NCBI RefSeq assembly: GCF_963675165.1
Contig: NC_087391.1
Location: forward strand, 2,747,001-2,811,000
Length of the DNA: 64,000 bases
From: Halichondria panicea
Taxonomy: Eukaryota; Porifera; Demospongiae; Suberitida; Halichondriidae
Direction of reading: 5' to 3'
Below are positions 51,201 through 61,898 of the stretch, one piece after another. The first letter of the stretch is position 1, and every line of letters begins with the position of its first letter. The notes under the pieces were generated by a model, which ran no database searches, was not told where the DNA came from, and saw only the letters and a program-made list of their open reading frames with translations. The position numbers were made by a program, and so were the translations under genes.

Positions 51201-51987
51201 GTTACGTTACCCCCAGGCGGTAACGCGATGGCCAAACTGCAGCCTTTCTTCCACAATGGCACACAGATTAATAGAACAAGAATTCCAGTTTGATAGAACG
51301 TATAATCAGACAGCTGCCGGATGTGCGAAACAAGCTGATTCTTCACCCAACAATAGGTCTACCTATGAACAACAAAACCTCCAAAAATGATAGTTCAATT
51401 CTAAAAAAATGCACCAAAATGTGGTTGCGTCTGATAAATTAATTAATCAGACACACAAATCGAAGAGGCAGAGCCACAAGATTTAAGGTGCTTTTAGCTA
51501 CTAAAAGTCTCCCCTAGAACATAATCACAAAACAATAAAGCTACATCTATCCTACGCATGACAGCAGCAGCAGCAGTTACAAAAACCACTAAGTGCACTA
51601 CACAAGGGTGCTTTTGAATTTTAGCTACCAAAAGCACCTTAAATCTTGCAGCTCTGCCTCTTCAGTCATTCGTAGTTCGTGTGTTTATGTCTGATTATTA
51701 CAACCACATTTTAATGTATATTATATTATCATGCATTAGAATTGGGCTATCTTTTTTGGAGGTTATGTTGTACCTATTCAGGCTGGCTACCTATTGTGGA
51801 CTTGGTGCTTCTATTACAGTGGCACTGTAGAAAGACGGTATACCTATTTTAAACCAGCTAGATAATTCAAATTCTAAAATGGTCAACTCACGATACAGAG
51901 TGTTCGAAGGATGATTTCCACAAGCCCCTGCCAGAATCTGACTATTGCAAGGCTTGGTATAGGTGTAAATAACATCTTCAGCTCCAT
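48297..51987 (-). CDS. Four-helix (MARVEL-like) membrane protein, paralog A
   Basis: Four exons on the minus strand: 51987-51892, 51116-50889, 50809-50648, 48509-48297; every intron is phase 0; 232 aa. Four hydrophobic helices are visible: one across exons 1/2 (ILRTLCI then VLIVLAFIGGIAAV), one in exon 2 (GWILLVTLIALTLEVLILIV), one across exons 2/3 (TIFIVI then DMCISFAIAVCFFGG) and one in exon 4 (FGFTALGIWMTVFLILKW). The C-terminal tail is acidic. Exon 1 shares WQGLVEIILR with WQGIVEIVLR of paralog B. The topology suits MARVEL-type tetraspan proteins; I cannot name a family with certainty. Its 3' end faces WDR26 across about 300 bp. Confidence 0.75.
51400..51725. mobile_element. Foldback element in the first intron of paralog A
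   Basis: The arms TGGTTGCGTCTGATAAATTA ... GAAGAGGCAGAGCCACAAGA and the mirrored TGCAGCTCTGCCTCTTCA ... TAATTACAACCACATT-like sequence face each other, with a further pair (TTTAAGGTGCTTTTAGCTAC / GTAGCTAAAAGCACCTTAAA-like) inside. Confidence 0.6.
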
Positions 51988-52924
51988 CCTAGATCCTGTA
52001 GAATCATATTCAAATAATGTCTATAAGATGTTTTATTTTGATTGTAGGTTTCACAGCTTCACGTACGTGCATTCGCCAGAAATGCAGATCAGAGCCAAGA
52101 TCAAGAGCACGCAGCACAAACAGCGAAAATCAGAAAGAACACAGCTAGCTAGCTACTATAGTATCTAGGCCGGCCTAGCCTAGTTGGGCGGAGTCCAACC
52201 AACTGCATGGGGTCCAGAGGAGGTCGGACATCACTTGAACTTTCACTAATTATGACCTTTTAATGACATTCCAGGCCAAATTGCTTTTCTTTTTTGCTGA
52301 CTCAGCAGTAGCGTCTATCACAACCAAAAATCCACGTATAATTATGATTAGCATCTGTGAGAGGTGCACTTATTATACTGATGTGTGCACAGTACAGAAC
52401 CGTATGAAATCTATTTTGTAATACAAGTGGATCAGATGTGTGTTAAAGATGTGTGTGCAATATGTACTTCACTCGTGATTACCAATGTGATGTTCTGCTA
52501 TGTATCACAAGTGAGGAAGGAGCTGCTCTGCTACACATCTGTGCATGTGAGCAAATGAGAGCTTGTGATTTAAATTGTTTATTACTGTAGCTATTAAGAA
52601 GCAGGCATTAACGCTTGTTGACAGTGTGGAAAGGTGCAGACTCACATGAAGGTTTGTTAGATAACCAGAGTTTAATACTTTGGTTATTTTTATTAGGTAG
52701 AACAACTGGCCAGACAGCTAGATGCCAGACAGCTATAGACGTCAGTCATCTATAGAGTGGAAACGCGTGAGTCTATAACTATGTATGCACTGATGACCAA
52801 AATTATAATTATATATTTCTAGGCTTGAAAGTCATCATTATTTGACAACATTCAGACGAGGGGTTAATTGATGATCCACTACTTCCCTGTTACTTTGTGA
52901 TTATACATTTATTTCAATTATTAG
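51988..52924. other. Spacer with a foldback arm
   Basis: No coding region supported. It contains 52181-52206 (TAGTTGGGCGGAGTCCAACC ...), a word that returns at 55204-55252 and 57366-57392, and 52200-52312, whose reverse complement is at 56064-56192. Confidence 0.45.
52200..52312 (+). repeat. Left arm of a ~4 kb inverted repeat
   Basis: AGGAGGTCGGACATCACTTG ... AATGACATTCCAGGCCAAAT ... GCTGACTCAGCAGTAG is mirrored at 56064-56192. Between the arms lie the unresolved gene at 52925 and the retroelement pair. Confidence 0.65.
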
Positions 52925-53949
52925 ATGGCTGCTTTTATTGTGACCCCTTATGTGACTAACTATGAATGGCTCGCACTTTCAAAAGTGAGTGCACTACATG
53001 TACGTATACGTTTAGACGTGTGTACGTGTACATTTTACATTTTACATTTCAAACTCTACCCCTGCGTGTGTATCTAGGTGTTCAGAGTTGCATAGTGTGT
53101 TTCATTTTGGAAAGCAGACAAGTATGTAAGGGGTTCTTAGACCTGGTAAGGAATGCAACCCACACATTAAAAAAAATGGAAGTGCACCCGCTGCTCAACC
53201 TTGTGGAAGACCTTGCTGTCTCTTCGGTCCCACTGCTGCTTTCAATTAACACTGAAAGGTTAATGTTTAAACTGTGTACGTATATATGATATGTAACACT
53301 TCCTTCGTCTTGTGTTGCAGGTGTGAAGCCTTTAATTTATATTGATGAGGGAGAAGAAAGTTTTTCAAATAGACGAGCCCTAAGTGGTGATATTACTGCT
53401 TCGTTTTCAACATTAGAAGCATTGAGATTTGTCTATTCAAGTGGCTATTACCAGAGTGAGATTTTCAACAGTGAGTATTATAATTTATGCTGTTGGTTTA
53501 CCTACGTTATACTTATTTAGGTGTGTTGCTGGGTTGACTAATCTCTACAACCAGCATGGAATGGCCTGGTGTCTCATCACACATCTTGGCAAGGCTATAT
53601 CAGTCTGGAGCAGCACTGAGAAAGGTATTGTACATGCATGGATTAAGCTATAATTATGTTTGTTTGCATGCTATCTAAAAACAAGGCTCAACCAACAAGT
53701 TGAGAGATATTGCCAGATATTGCCTTAATTGTCTTTCAATGGCACCAATCAGAATGGTGTGAAGTCCAAGAGAATACGATATACATTCATCATAGTCTTG
53801 GATGTTTTCAATCGGCGAATTACTTCTTGCTTGAATGTAAGTGTTCAATATCAATTTTGAATATAATATTATACAATGTACCATTGACAATATATTTCAG
53901 GTTGTGTATGCAGGACTCCTGTTGTTCATTCTAATTGCTTAATTGACGG
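52925..53949 (+). CDS. Unresolved multi-exon gene candidate
   Basis: Exons 52925-52984 (MAAFIVTPYVTNYEWLALSK), 53086-53275 (SCIVCFILESRQVCKGFLDL ...) and 53321-53470 (KPLIYIDEGEESFSNRRALS ...) join in phase with GT-AG sites. The next likely exon, 53521 to about 53623 (VAGLTNLYNQHGMAWCLITH ...), has a good acceptor and donor but is one base out of phase. Later pieces near 53715-53838 (DIALIVFQWHQSEWCEVQEN ...; TIYIHHSLG) also look coding. I do not recognise the family. It may be a pseudogene, or an exon boundary may be misread. Confidence 0.4.
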
Positions 53950-54617
53950 TATATAGTGGTCTGTGCCATAATGGAAGAAGAATCTTCCCCCTTCCCCCTC
54001 ACCAAAATGAGAGGCTTTTGACCCTTCGGACTGAACACGTAAACACATGTTCCTGACATGTACATATGTTACACTGGACAATTCGACCTGGGAGCTCGAG
54101 TTGGGTTTCACCATATACAATGAGCAAGACTGTCCGTTGTTAACTTAACATTACTACGCAGCCTTTTACAATCAAACAAGAACGAGAGCAACTTAGCATT
54201 ATCATAGTAATTTTTATAAGTTGTCCTCTAGCTATTTTAACCATCCTTTTCATGCATGCACTTGTCAATACATAATTATCTCTGCCAACTGCATGATCTA
54301 TATTTATAATTATCATAATTACTGTAAATACAATGATATACAACCGAGCTACTAGCTCTAGCTTATATTTACATATATGTACCAGATTATGTACAATGCT
54401 GAATCACAACTGTACAGCTTCCGCACATATCTGTGCTATCACTTTGTGTAACACGTCATTGCCCAGATGAAATGTACAAGTTCAATTGCTGTACGGACTT
54501 GTACACGGACACAGAACAGATCAGGACTTTTTGGTTGTGTACTGTACTGGCAAAGCAAAATAATAAAGAGTACGACAAAAACAAAAAATAATTATACAAT
54601 AAGGAAAAATATACTTG

Positions 54618-55142
54618 TTAGTCCATTTGGCATAAGTGTGCCTCGGCCGACACCAAATCCATTGGTGGGATTGTCTTTATGGCACGACCACGGGAGGACC
54701 GGGAGCCTCGAACACATTGTATAGCAGATCTCAGCAGACTATACGATAGGGAGCATCTTAGCCAGTTTATGACCTGGTGGTATGGTTGGTCCCATTTCTC
54801 AGCTAGGAGGGAAGCCAATCTTTTATAGAACGTTGTTGCTTCTTTTCCTAGTCCTCCACTTGCGGAGAGCACTAAGGGGGTGAAGGACGCATGTTCCACC
54901 TCCCTGACTCTTTGCTCATAGGCTCTTTTCTTCTCAAGTTCGTGTTTTCTGAAGCACTGCTCCAGGCTCGTGTTCCTGTTCGATGGTGCGTGGGGGTTAA
55001 ACACTCTGACATCTACAAAGGTTCTCTCCAGTCTTCCTCCCCAGAAGCCGTTTGCCGCGATGTCGAGTCGGGCGTTATCGGTGGTACGGTGCGTCTTGCC
55101 ATGGTCTCCGAGGAGAGTGGTTGGAGATCCGGTTCCACACAT
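54618..55142 (-). pseudogene. Retroelement-derived ORF tail, left copy
   Basis: An open frame of 174 residues with the words LDIAANGFWGGRLERTFVDV, RVFNPHAPSNRN, HELEKKRAYEQRVREVEHAS, FTPLVLSASGGLGKEATTFY and WLRCSLSYSLLRSAIQCVRG. From memory this pattern is common at the end of retroelement polyproteins in sponges and corals, after the reverse transcriptase; no reverse transcriptase or endonuclease region is present here. It is the minus-strand half of a palindromic pair with 55260-55763. Confidence 0.6.
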
Positions 55143-55203
55143 ACATCATTGCAGACTTCCGTCATTAGGGTGGCAGTTAGATGTACTACTGTACTTCTCT
55201 GCT

Positions 55204-55252
55204 AGTTGGGCGGAGTCCAACCAACTGCGTAGTTGGTTGGACTCCACCCAAC
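55204..55252. repeat. Central palindrome between the retroelement tails
   Basis: AGTTGGGCGGAGTCCAACCA is followed by ACTGCGTAGTTGGTTGGACT, then CCACCCAACT: an almost perfect palindrome at the centre of the inverted pair. The same word occurs at 52181 and, reversed, at 57369. Confidence 0.7.
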
Positions 55253-55259
55253 TACTTCT

Positions 55260-55763
55260 CTGCAACAACGTGTGCACCGAACCTGAACTGTTACTGGTTA
55301 CGGGGGAGAACCTAGCAGGAGCAAGTGCCAATATACAACCGGGTGCACGCCTAGACATTGCAGCCAATGGAGTATGGGGTGGCTCCTTTGAAAGAACCTA
55401 TTTTGATGTAAGGGTATTTAACCCACACGCTGCATCCAACGCAAGCATGAGCAAATAAAGAAAAGGGCCTATGAACAAAGAATTATAGACATTGAACAGG
55501 CATCCTTTTCCCCACTAGTCCTCTCTGCAACAGGAGGCCTAGCTCGTGAAGCAACTACCTTCTACAAGAGGCTCCCCTCTATGTTATCATCGAAATGGGA
55601 CCAATCGTATAGCAGCACGCTATGCTGGCTCCGTTGCAGACTAATCTTTTCCCTCCTTCGCTCATCTATCCAAGCCATTAGAGGGTCCAGATCGTCAAGT
55701 GGACACCCCTTTAGATCTGGGGCTATCGACCTGGTGATCTCGGAGGCCCACCTCCACCAATAA
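55260..55763 (+). pseudogene. Retroelement-derived ORF tail, right copy, frameshifted
   Basis: Matches the left copy (PGARLDIAANGVWGGSFERT; DVRVFNPHAASN; then KKRAYEQRIIDIEQASFSPL; WLRCRLIFSLLRSSIQAIRG). Near 55437 about 30 nt are missing and the frame changes, so the coding sequence is broken. It is oriented away from the left copy. Confidence 0.6.
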
Positions 55764-56063
55764 ACTGAAACTTTGTAATTTCTGTACCATCCACCTTTTA
55801 TTTTGTCTATAGAAAACTACTGTACTTCCTGCTAGTCTCTATTTTAGCCGCCCTCTAAAAGTTGGGCGGCCTAATCACGAGTCTATGTTATAGAGGGCGA
55901 CTAATTTATGAGACAAAATTCTGCACAGTTTCTGTCGCTGAATCTGTTGACAGCTAGTTGTGTTTGGTGTCTATGTCTTAGGTCCAGTAACCATCATTAT
56001 GATGGTTACTGGACCTAACCCTATCAGCACATAAACCCATACTAGCTAGATCCAGTAATGTTC

Positions 56064-56192
56064 TACTGCTGAGTCAGCAAAAACCAAAAGCAATTTGGCC
56101 TGGAATGTCATTAAAAGGTCATAAATAATTAGTGAAAGTTCAAGTGATGTCCGACCTCCTCTGGTGCCGGTGCACCGTACCCCACGCAGTTG
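56064..56192 (-). repeat. Right arm of a ~4 kb inverted repeat
   Basis: Reverse complement of 52200-52312 (CTGCTGAGTCAGC ... ATTTGGCCTGGAATGTCATT ... CAAGTGATGTCCGACCTCCT). It ends CCCCACGCAGTTG, and the expected continuation (CCCCACGCAGCTGGTTGGAC) appears 1.2 kb on at 57362, as if later insertions had split the terminus. Confidence 0.65.
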
Positions 56193-56202
56193 TCAGGTAG
56201 TT

Positions 56203-56290
56203 ATTCTACAGGAAATGGGCGCATATTCTACAGGAAGTGGACACATATTCTACAGGAAATGGACGTATATTCTACAGGAAGTGACAAATA
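56203..56290 (+). repeat. Tandem repeat, about 24 bp x 4
   Basis: Units of the form TATTCTACAGGAARTGGRC follow one another; the last unit is degenerate (TTTGCAGGAAG). Confidence 0.75.
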
Positions 56291-57283
56291 ATTTGCAGGA
56301 AGTTCTCAAAAGTTGGAATGAAATTTTTAGTGAAAGTGACAAGAAGATGACAAAAACATTATAAAAAACACAGAATGCAATAGTTTTTTCAGTCAATATC
56401 CATTCTTTCCATGTCCACTGTTGCTTTGTATTGCTTTTTCCAGTTGGGCATGGGCAGGGGGGCCAGGAAGCATCAAAAACACTTTAGTAGTCGCTTGACA
56501 CTTTCTATTGAGGTTCCATGCCGGTCCAGTCTGCTCTATACCCCCTCCACTCCACCACAGTGCTTCATTCTTCTTCTTGTAGTGTTGCAGAGTCAGAGTC
56601 TAGCATAGTTCTATGTTCTTTTACGTGTCTGTTCTTTCCAGTATCTTCAGGAAGCGTTTCACAAGCTTTACTAAGTTTTACTGTAGTTTTTCGTTGTTTT
56701 GAAGCCGTCTTCTTGTCTTTTTCTGTCAACTGGTGTCTCTCACAGCTCCAGCTCGTCCAGCTCGCACAAATTCAATTTCTGTTGCTACGCATCAAACCTG
56801 GCTTTTTATAACCACGCCTCGCGCATGTGCAATGAAGTCCAAGTTAGATAGACCACACCCACTCGTAGAATTATGCGTCTTAGTAACCGCCTTGGTTACG
56901 GTTAGATTCCCTCGGCTTTGCGCCTCGGGCTAACCGCAACCGCGGAGGTTACATAGACGCATATTCTACTCTTAGGTGTAGTCTATCCTATACCTAATCT
57001 TTGCTACATGATTTTCTAAGTGAAGTACATGATTTTCTATTGAAGTACATGATTTTCTAAATTGGATAGAACATTTCCTCTAACCAATCAGATTGCAGTA
57101 TTTATGACAAACATGATCTAAGCTTAGTTAGAATGCTCTGGAGTCACTTTTGCTTGCCACTGCACTAGCTGGCCTGGTGTGTTCCTGGATCAAGCTGGCT
57201 TGTCTATTATTGTTGCATTTTGATTGAGAATTACTGAACTCTGCAATCTGATTGGGCTGCAAAATTTCTGCAGTGGAACAAAA

Positions 57284-57541
57284 CTAGTTGGGCGTGGCTC
57301 GACCGGCATCAGGGAGACGGTCGGGCCACGCCCAACTAGAACAAAACTTGGACATTGGAACCCCACGCAGCTGGTTGGACTCCGCCCAACTAGGCCTAGC
57401 CTACAGTTGTAATAGTTGGGCGTGGCTCAACCGTCGCTGACGGAAGGGACGGTCGGGCCACGCCCAACTACAGTTGTAGTAGCCTCGATTCCAGGTCGCT
57501 CTCATTTGAGTGAAAGGGCTGGGATCTAGGCTACAGTTGTA
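57284..57541. mobile_element. Cluster of three miniature hairpin elements
   Basis: 57284-57339 and 57413-57470 are near-identical hairpins (TAGTTGGGCGTGGC ... GCCACGCCCAACTA). 57480-57533 is a third, with TAGCCTCGATTCCAGG ... GGGATCTAGGCTA arms. The second and third are each bordered by the direct repeat TACAGTTGTA (57402, 57469, 57532), as if both were inserted with duplication of the same 10 bp target. Confidence 0.65.
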
Positions 57542-57685
57542 GCCGCTGCATTTATGGGCGTGGCACACAGATCTATTTCTCAGGGGGGTACAAGACACGG
57601 TATCGCGCCTTGATTTTGCCCCCGAGAATTGAAAATCTGGCCATATTGACATTAATTTTGTGTATAAAGATTTACTGTCCACAAA

Positions 57686-59849
57686 ATGGATAACGTTTCT
57701 GGTGCTGTAGCTGGTGCTGCTGTAAAGTCGCTCATTCAGCCCCACCCTGGTACTGGAATTTTTAAATCCTGGCAGGGCATAGTAGAGATTGTTCTCAGAA
57801 TTGTCAGTTTGGTAAGTACAAAGATATTATAGGCCTAAACATCATAATACTTTTTGTAGGAGTGTGCGGAGGTTTACTTATGAATCTTACTAGTCCTTGA
57901 TTAATAGATGATGTGGGCCATAGCTTGTTTCTTTCTCTAAGGTTCTGCTGTTTCTCCTGTTCATTTGCTGTTGTGTGGTGTTGGGAAATCTGAATAGCAC
58001 CTCTTTGAGTACGTCAGGGATTGCATCTTATCATGCTGCACCAGGTTGGCTCCTGTTTGTGGTCATAGTTACCATGGCAGTTGAGGGACTGATTCTTGCT
58101 AGCCGATTCCTTAACTTCGGATTTGTCACAAAGTTTAATACAATTTTCCATATTGTGGTAAGTAATTATCATTGTCAAGTTTGAATTAAAGTGGCGTAGA
58201 GTGGCCTGAGATCCTAGGTCATAATAAACTATCATTATAATTTACTATAATACTTTTTTTTCTACAGGACATTGTTATATGTTTTGTCACTGCGGTGGCA
58301 ATATTTTGTGGCACTATTCCAAGTGCTGTGTATGCAGGACGGCTTAATGCTATTGGTGCTGCTGTTCCTGGTGCTGCTGCTGCTGGTGGAGCAATGGGTG
58401 GAGTTGCTGTAAGTCAATTATTTTACATACCGTTTACGGTACTCACCTGAAAATACGCCTCCCATTTTGCGTAGAACTCTTGCATCAAAATCATGGGCTT
58501 AAATACAGCTCACACACGTTATGAATAGTACCACAAGACATCCTGGTCCAGTGCAAGTAAAATGATACAAAAATGAACTACAAAACACATGTTCAAAGGG
58601 GAGACAAAGCATAAAGCTGATCAGTCTGTTCCGAAACATGCTGGAACATTAAGCTTGAAAGCTTTGTAGCTTTTTTTCTGAGCAGTCTTTTGTGCAACAT
58701 AGAGCTTGAACATTGTAACGTCGATCTGTAGCTAGCTAAATGATGCTTCATTCTCGAGTTATGCTTAGTTTTGGTTACTTGGAATGCCATTGCAGCCTTT
58801 TCAGAAGAGTGCGTATCAAAACTTGTCCATAGAGTGTTCCTACTCTACTTAGTAGTTAGCTCTGCACTAGAACGCTAGCTATTGGTAGCCTCAAGAGTGA
58901 GAAAAAGAGACCTGCAGGGCTCTACTAATGCAGCAGCCATTCATTAACTATTGGCATCTTTTTTAGCATCAATCATGGTACCTATTCTTTGAGTTTCCTT
59001 GTGATTAACAGATTAGCCTGCACAACAAAATTAATGCAAAAATGTTCATCATGATAATCTGGTGTATCGACAATAGCTAGTACCTTTATGTTAATTATGT
59101 AGCTTTGACACATCCACCGAGGCATCAGCACCTACGGTCCTTTCATTGATTAATTATGGGACTCAGGGGGGCGTATTATTGAGCTAATACTTTAAATACC
59201 ACATTTCCTGCTCTGGCTAGGAGCTTAAATACGAAAGGCATATTTTCCGGTGTCTACAAAAATGTACAGTATTTCGATTGAAATGCAAGTTTTCGCATGG
59301 ATCTCAAACAAAAGGTAGGCAAATTATTAATGCATGCTTCGCAGGCAATTAAACGCATCAGGGCTTGTACAGTGTTGTTTGCAAATGATTACTACGCATT
59401 CAAAATATATAATATACGGTGTGTGCTTAAGAATAATTACACTGCTTACAATTTGAAAACATATTTACATTGAAAGTATTCAATATTGTATAAAAAACAA
59501 ACCACGTGGCATGAGTGATGGGGTTTAATTCAAGCCGATCTGGATCTCAGTGAATTATTTGGGGGTTGAGAATATCCTGTTGTTAGCGAAAAGTGTCCAA
59601 GAGTAAATCAAGGGATTAACTGACAAGATTCAACCAGGAGTACAATGTACTCCTGATTCAACTAAAAGTCATTTATTAGCTCAAACTTCACGACATTGTT
59701 TATTGCAGGCGTTTGGTTTCTTCGCGATGATTGGCTTTGTTGGACTAGGTGTGTTCATGATACTCTCGATAGTACTGAAGTGGCCAAATGTTAACGGAAG
59801 CAATTATTCTGTGCCAGGAGCCACTGATGCCAGTTTCGAAGATGAATAG
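57686..59849 (+). CDS. Four-helix (MARVEL-like) membrane protein, paralog B
   Basis: Four exons: 57686-57811, 57942-58157, 58268-58408, 59709-59849; all introns phase 0; 207 aa. Exon 1 ends WQGIVEIVLRIVSL, exon 2 opens the first helix (VLLFLLFICCCVVLG) and contains the second (GWLLFVVIVTMAVEGLILAS), exon 3 begins DIVICFVTAVAIFCG, and exon 4 is the last helix (FGFFAMIGFVGLGVFMILSI) with a short acidic tail ending FEDE. Gene layout and helix spacing match paralog A exon by exon. A Gly/Ala-rich loop (GAAVPGAAAAGGAMGG) precedes the last helix. Function unknown. Confidence 0.78.
58796..58990 (+). repeat. Dispersed repeat (CTCTGCACTAGAACGCTA family)
   Basis: Lies in the last intron of paralog B. 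Shares CTCTGCACTAGAACGCTA and surrounding words with 11780-11990, in the same orientation. Confidence 0.5.
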
Positions 59850-60432
59850 GTTTCGTAGTTATATAGTATAATAATTATACTATAGTTGGTTTTGATCCAT
59901 GGGACAAACCTTACTTTTTGTGCGTGTACTGAACTCTATATATATACTTATAGTATTGAACCTAGGATGCAGAACTGTTGTTTTATGACTTAGATCATAG
60001 ATTCATAATTTTATTTTTTTTACAAATTATCAACTAAAATGAGGCATAATTGTGCAGTAGGGTTGGCTCCAATACCAACAAATGACGCAAACAAGATAAG
60101 TCAATCCAGTGCTCAGTATATGGCATGTTGCATCACTGCCATGGCTACCATATATTGCACTGGATTATATGCACTTGCACTGTGTGTAAATGCAGTATCC
60201 ATTTGGGACTTATGCCCCACCATCCCACCTAATAACTCATTTGGTTCCATTTATAGGCTACTACTTTTATAACTACTAGTGGGAAGAAAACCTAAAAATT
60301 TACTATGGAATTCAGCAAAACTAATGAACACACTAAATCCTTCAAAACACATGTCTTTTATTACGATTTATATGACCAGTCAGACGAGTTTAACGTCATT
60401 GGGCAACAAGTTAGTTATTGCAGGCACCCTCG

Positions 60433-60513
60433 TGCAACATGCCATATATTGCACTGGAGCAATATAATGCCCGAGGGCATTATGTCATCCAGTGCAATAT
60501 ATGGCATGTTGCA
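60433..60513. repeat. Perfect 26 bp-arm palindrome
   Basis: TGCAACATGCCATATATTGC, then ACTGGA, is exactly mirrored at 60488-60513, with a smaller palindrome (AATGCCCGAGGGCATT) in the loop. Weaker outer mirrored words (GGGCAACAAGTTAGTTATTG / GGGCAATAACTAATAC) and diverged copies at 60105-60170 suggest a larger foldback element. Confidence 0.7.
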
Positions 60514-61685
60514 CTCTGGCTGGGCAATAACTAATACATGCCATCAAAGAACCGAAGGCTTTATTAGTTAGCCAAAAAGGAGAAGTAGTGCTGTACCTCA
60601 CTCAAACCCATACCATATTAACCAACCACCAACCCATCATTCTTGTTAGCATCAAGCCAACCCTACAATAATTATTATACCTTCCTCACGTTTTCACAAA
60701 ACGTTTTTTTTTGTACTTGTTCGCACACTTATCCCCAGTGGTGTACTTTGTGCTTGATCGAATAGCAGAGAGTACAGAGCAGTATTAGTACGAAGCAGGA
60801 GCAGAGGAGGGGATGGAGCGTCTTATTATGCATAGTGTTGCAGATTCACTATTGTCTTAATCACATTTCATAATTGCTACATGTGTAGCTGATAATGCTG
60901 TGAATAATACAATGAATAATGTTAGCAGCACTTAATTAGCAGTTTGATATACTGATACTGTATAGCGGCAGAGGAGTATCCAAACTAGCAGTTGTAGTGT
61001 AGACCACGTTATGGAGGAGTATGCATACCATGTCACTATCAGACCCATCTTAAGTGGGTGCCTAGGTGTAGTGGTTAATTGTAGTTAAAAATGATATATC
61101 AGCACACACACTGTGGTTTGATGATAATACACAGCACTGACTACATGTGTGGGTGTTCATCTAGATGCATATTCAAATGACTTGAGGTGCAGAGTGTTGC
61201 TACACTACTTAAGTAAACCAATTAAGTAAGAGAATTAATGTACATCAGCAAAAGTACTGTAAAAGAATAGAGCATTTGTTCGGGAGAAGTGGAGATGTCG
61301 AGCCAGAGTAGCAAAGGCATGCATGGTCCTCATCCTATGTTAAATCCGTAACAGTGCTACAGATACTCTTTGAAAATCTAGGCACTTACTTAGGAGAAGT
61401 TCAAGCAAAGATACACATACATTTGTACATAATTATGAAGCTTGTGGGTAGATCATAATCATGATCAGCTTTGTTTTGTGGTTTAGTGGTGTGAGTACTC
61501 ATGCACTTCAACATTCAACTTTGAATGATTCGAAAAGTACTGTACCTCCAGGTGAGCTAGGTTCCAGCCCACATTCATGGCTAACAGTTTACACAACTAT
61601 ATACAAGTGTTAGTGACGGATTCAGTCTTAGATTTAGAATGGAATGTGATGGGAGTTGGATACTCCAGTCCTCTTGATGTACTCC

Positions 61686-61898
61686 TGATAGCGGGTATAT
61701 TTCGAGGGTATAAATGTTTGTGGTTTTCCCTGATCAAGCATCTACCGTGAACATTTATACCCCGAATTTAATATCGGCATGCATGCATGCTGCAGAATGG
61801 GCTGCTATTGCGCGTAAATATTAAATCTGCGGAAACCTTTCTAACGGTCATTCCGCGAAAATTTATACCCTCGAAATATACCCACTATATACGGTATA
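61686..61898. mobile_element. MITE, ACCGTATATA type
   Basis: Left GATAGCGGGTATATTTCGAG, right CTCGAAATATACCCACTATA followed by TACGGTA, inverted for about 30 bp. Shares its interior with 42618-42786. Confidence 0.65.

Larger units (their letters stand above)
55764..57685. other. Spacer before paralog B, dense in small repeats
   Basis: No gene supported. It contains the short palindrome TAGGTCCAGTAACCATCAT/ATGATGGTTACTGGACCTA at about 55978-56020, the inverted-repeat arm 56064-56192, the tandem repeat 56203-56290, an uninterrupted copy (57001-57125) of the repeat split by the pogo-like MITE, and the hairpins at 57284-57541. Confidence 0.5.

Noticed and set aside
54891-55205. Plus-strand frames over the left retroelement tail
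   Set aside because: They are antisense to the conserved minus-strand frame and share no protein similarity with the right copy.
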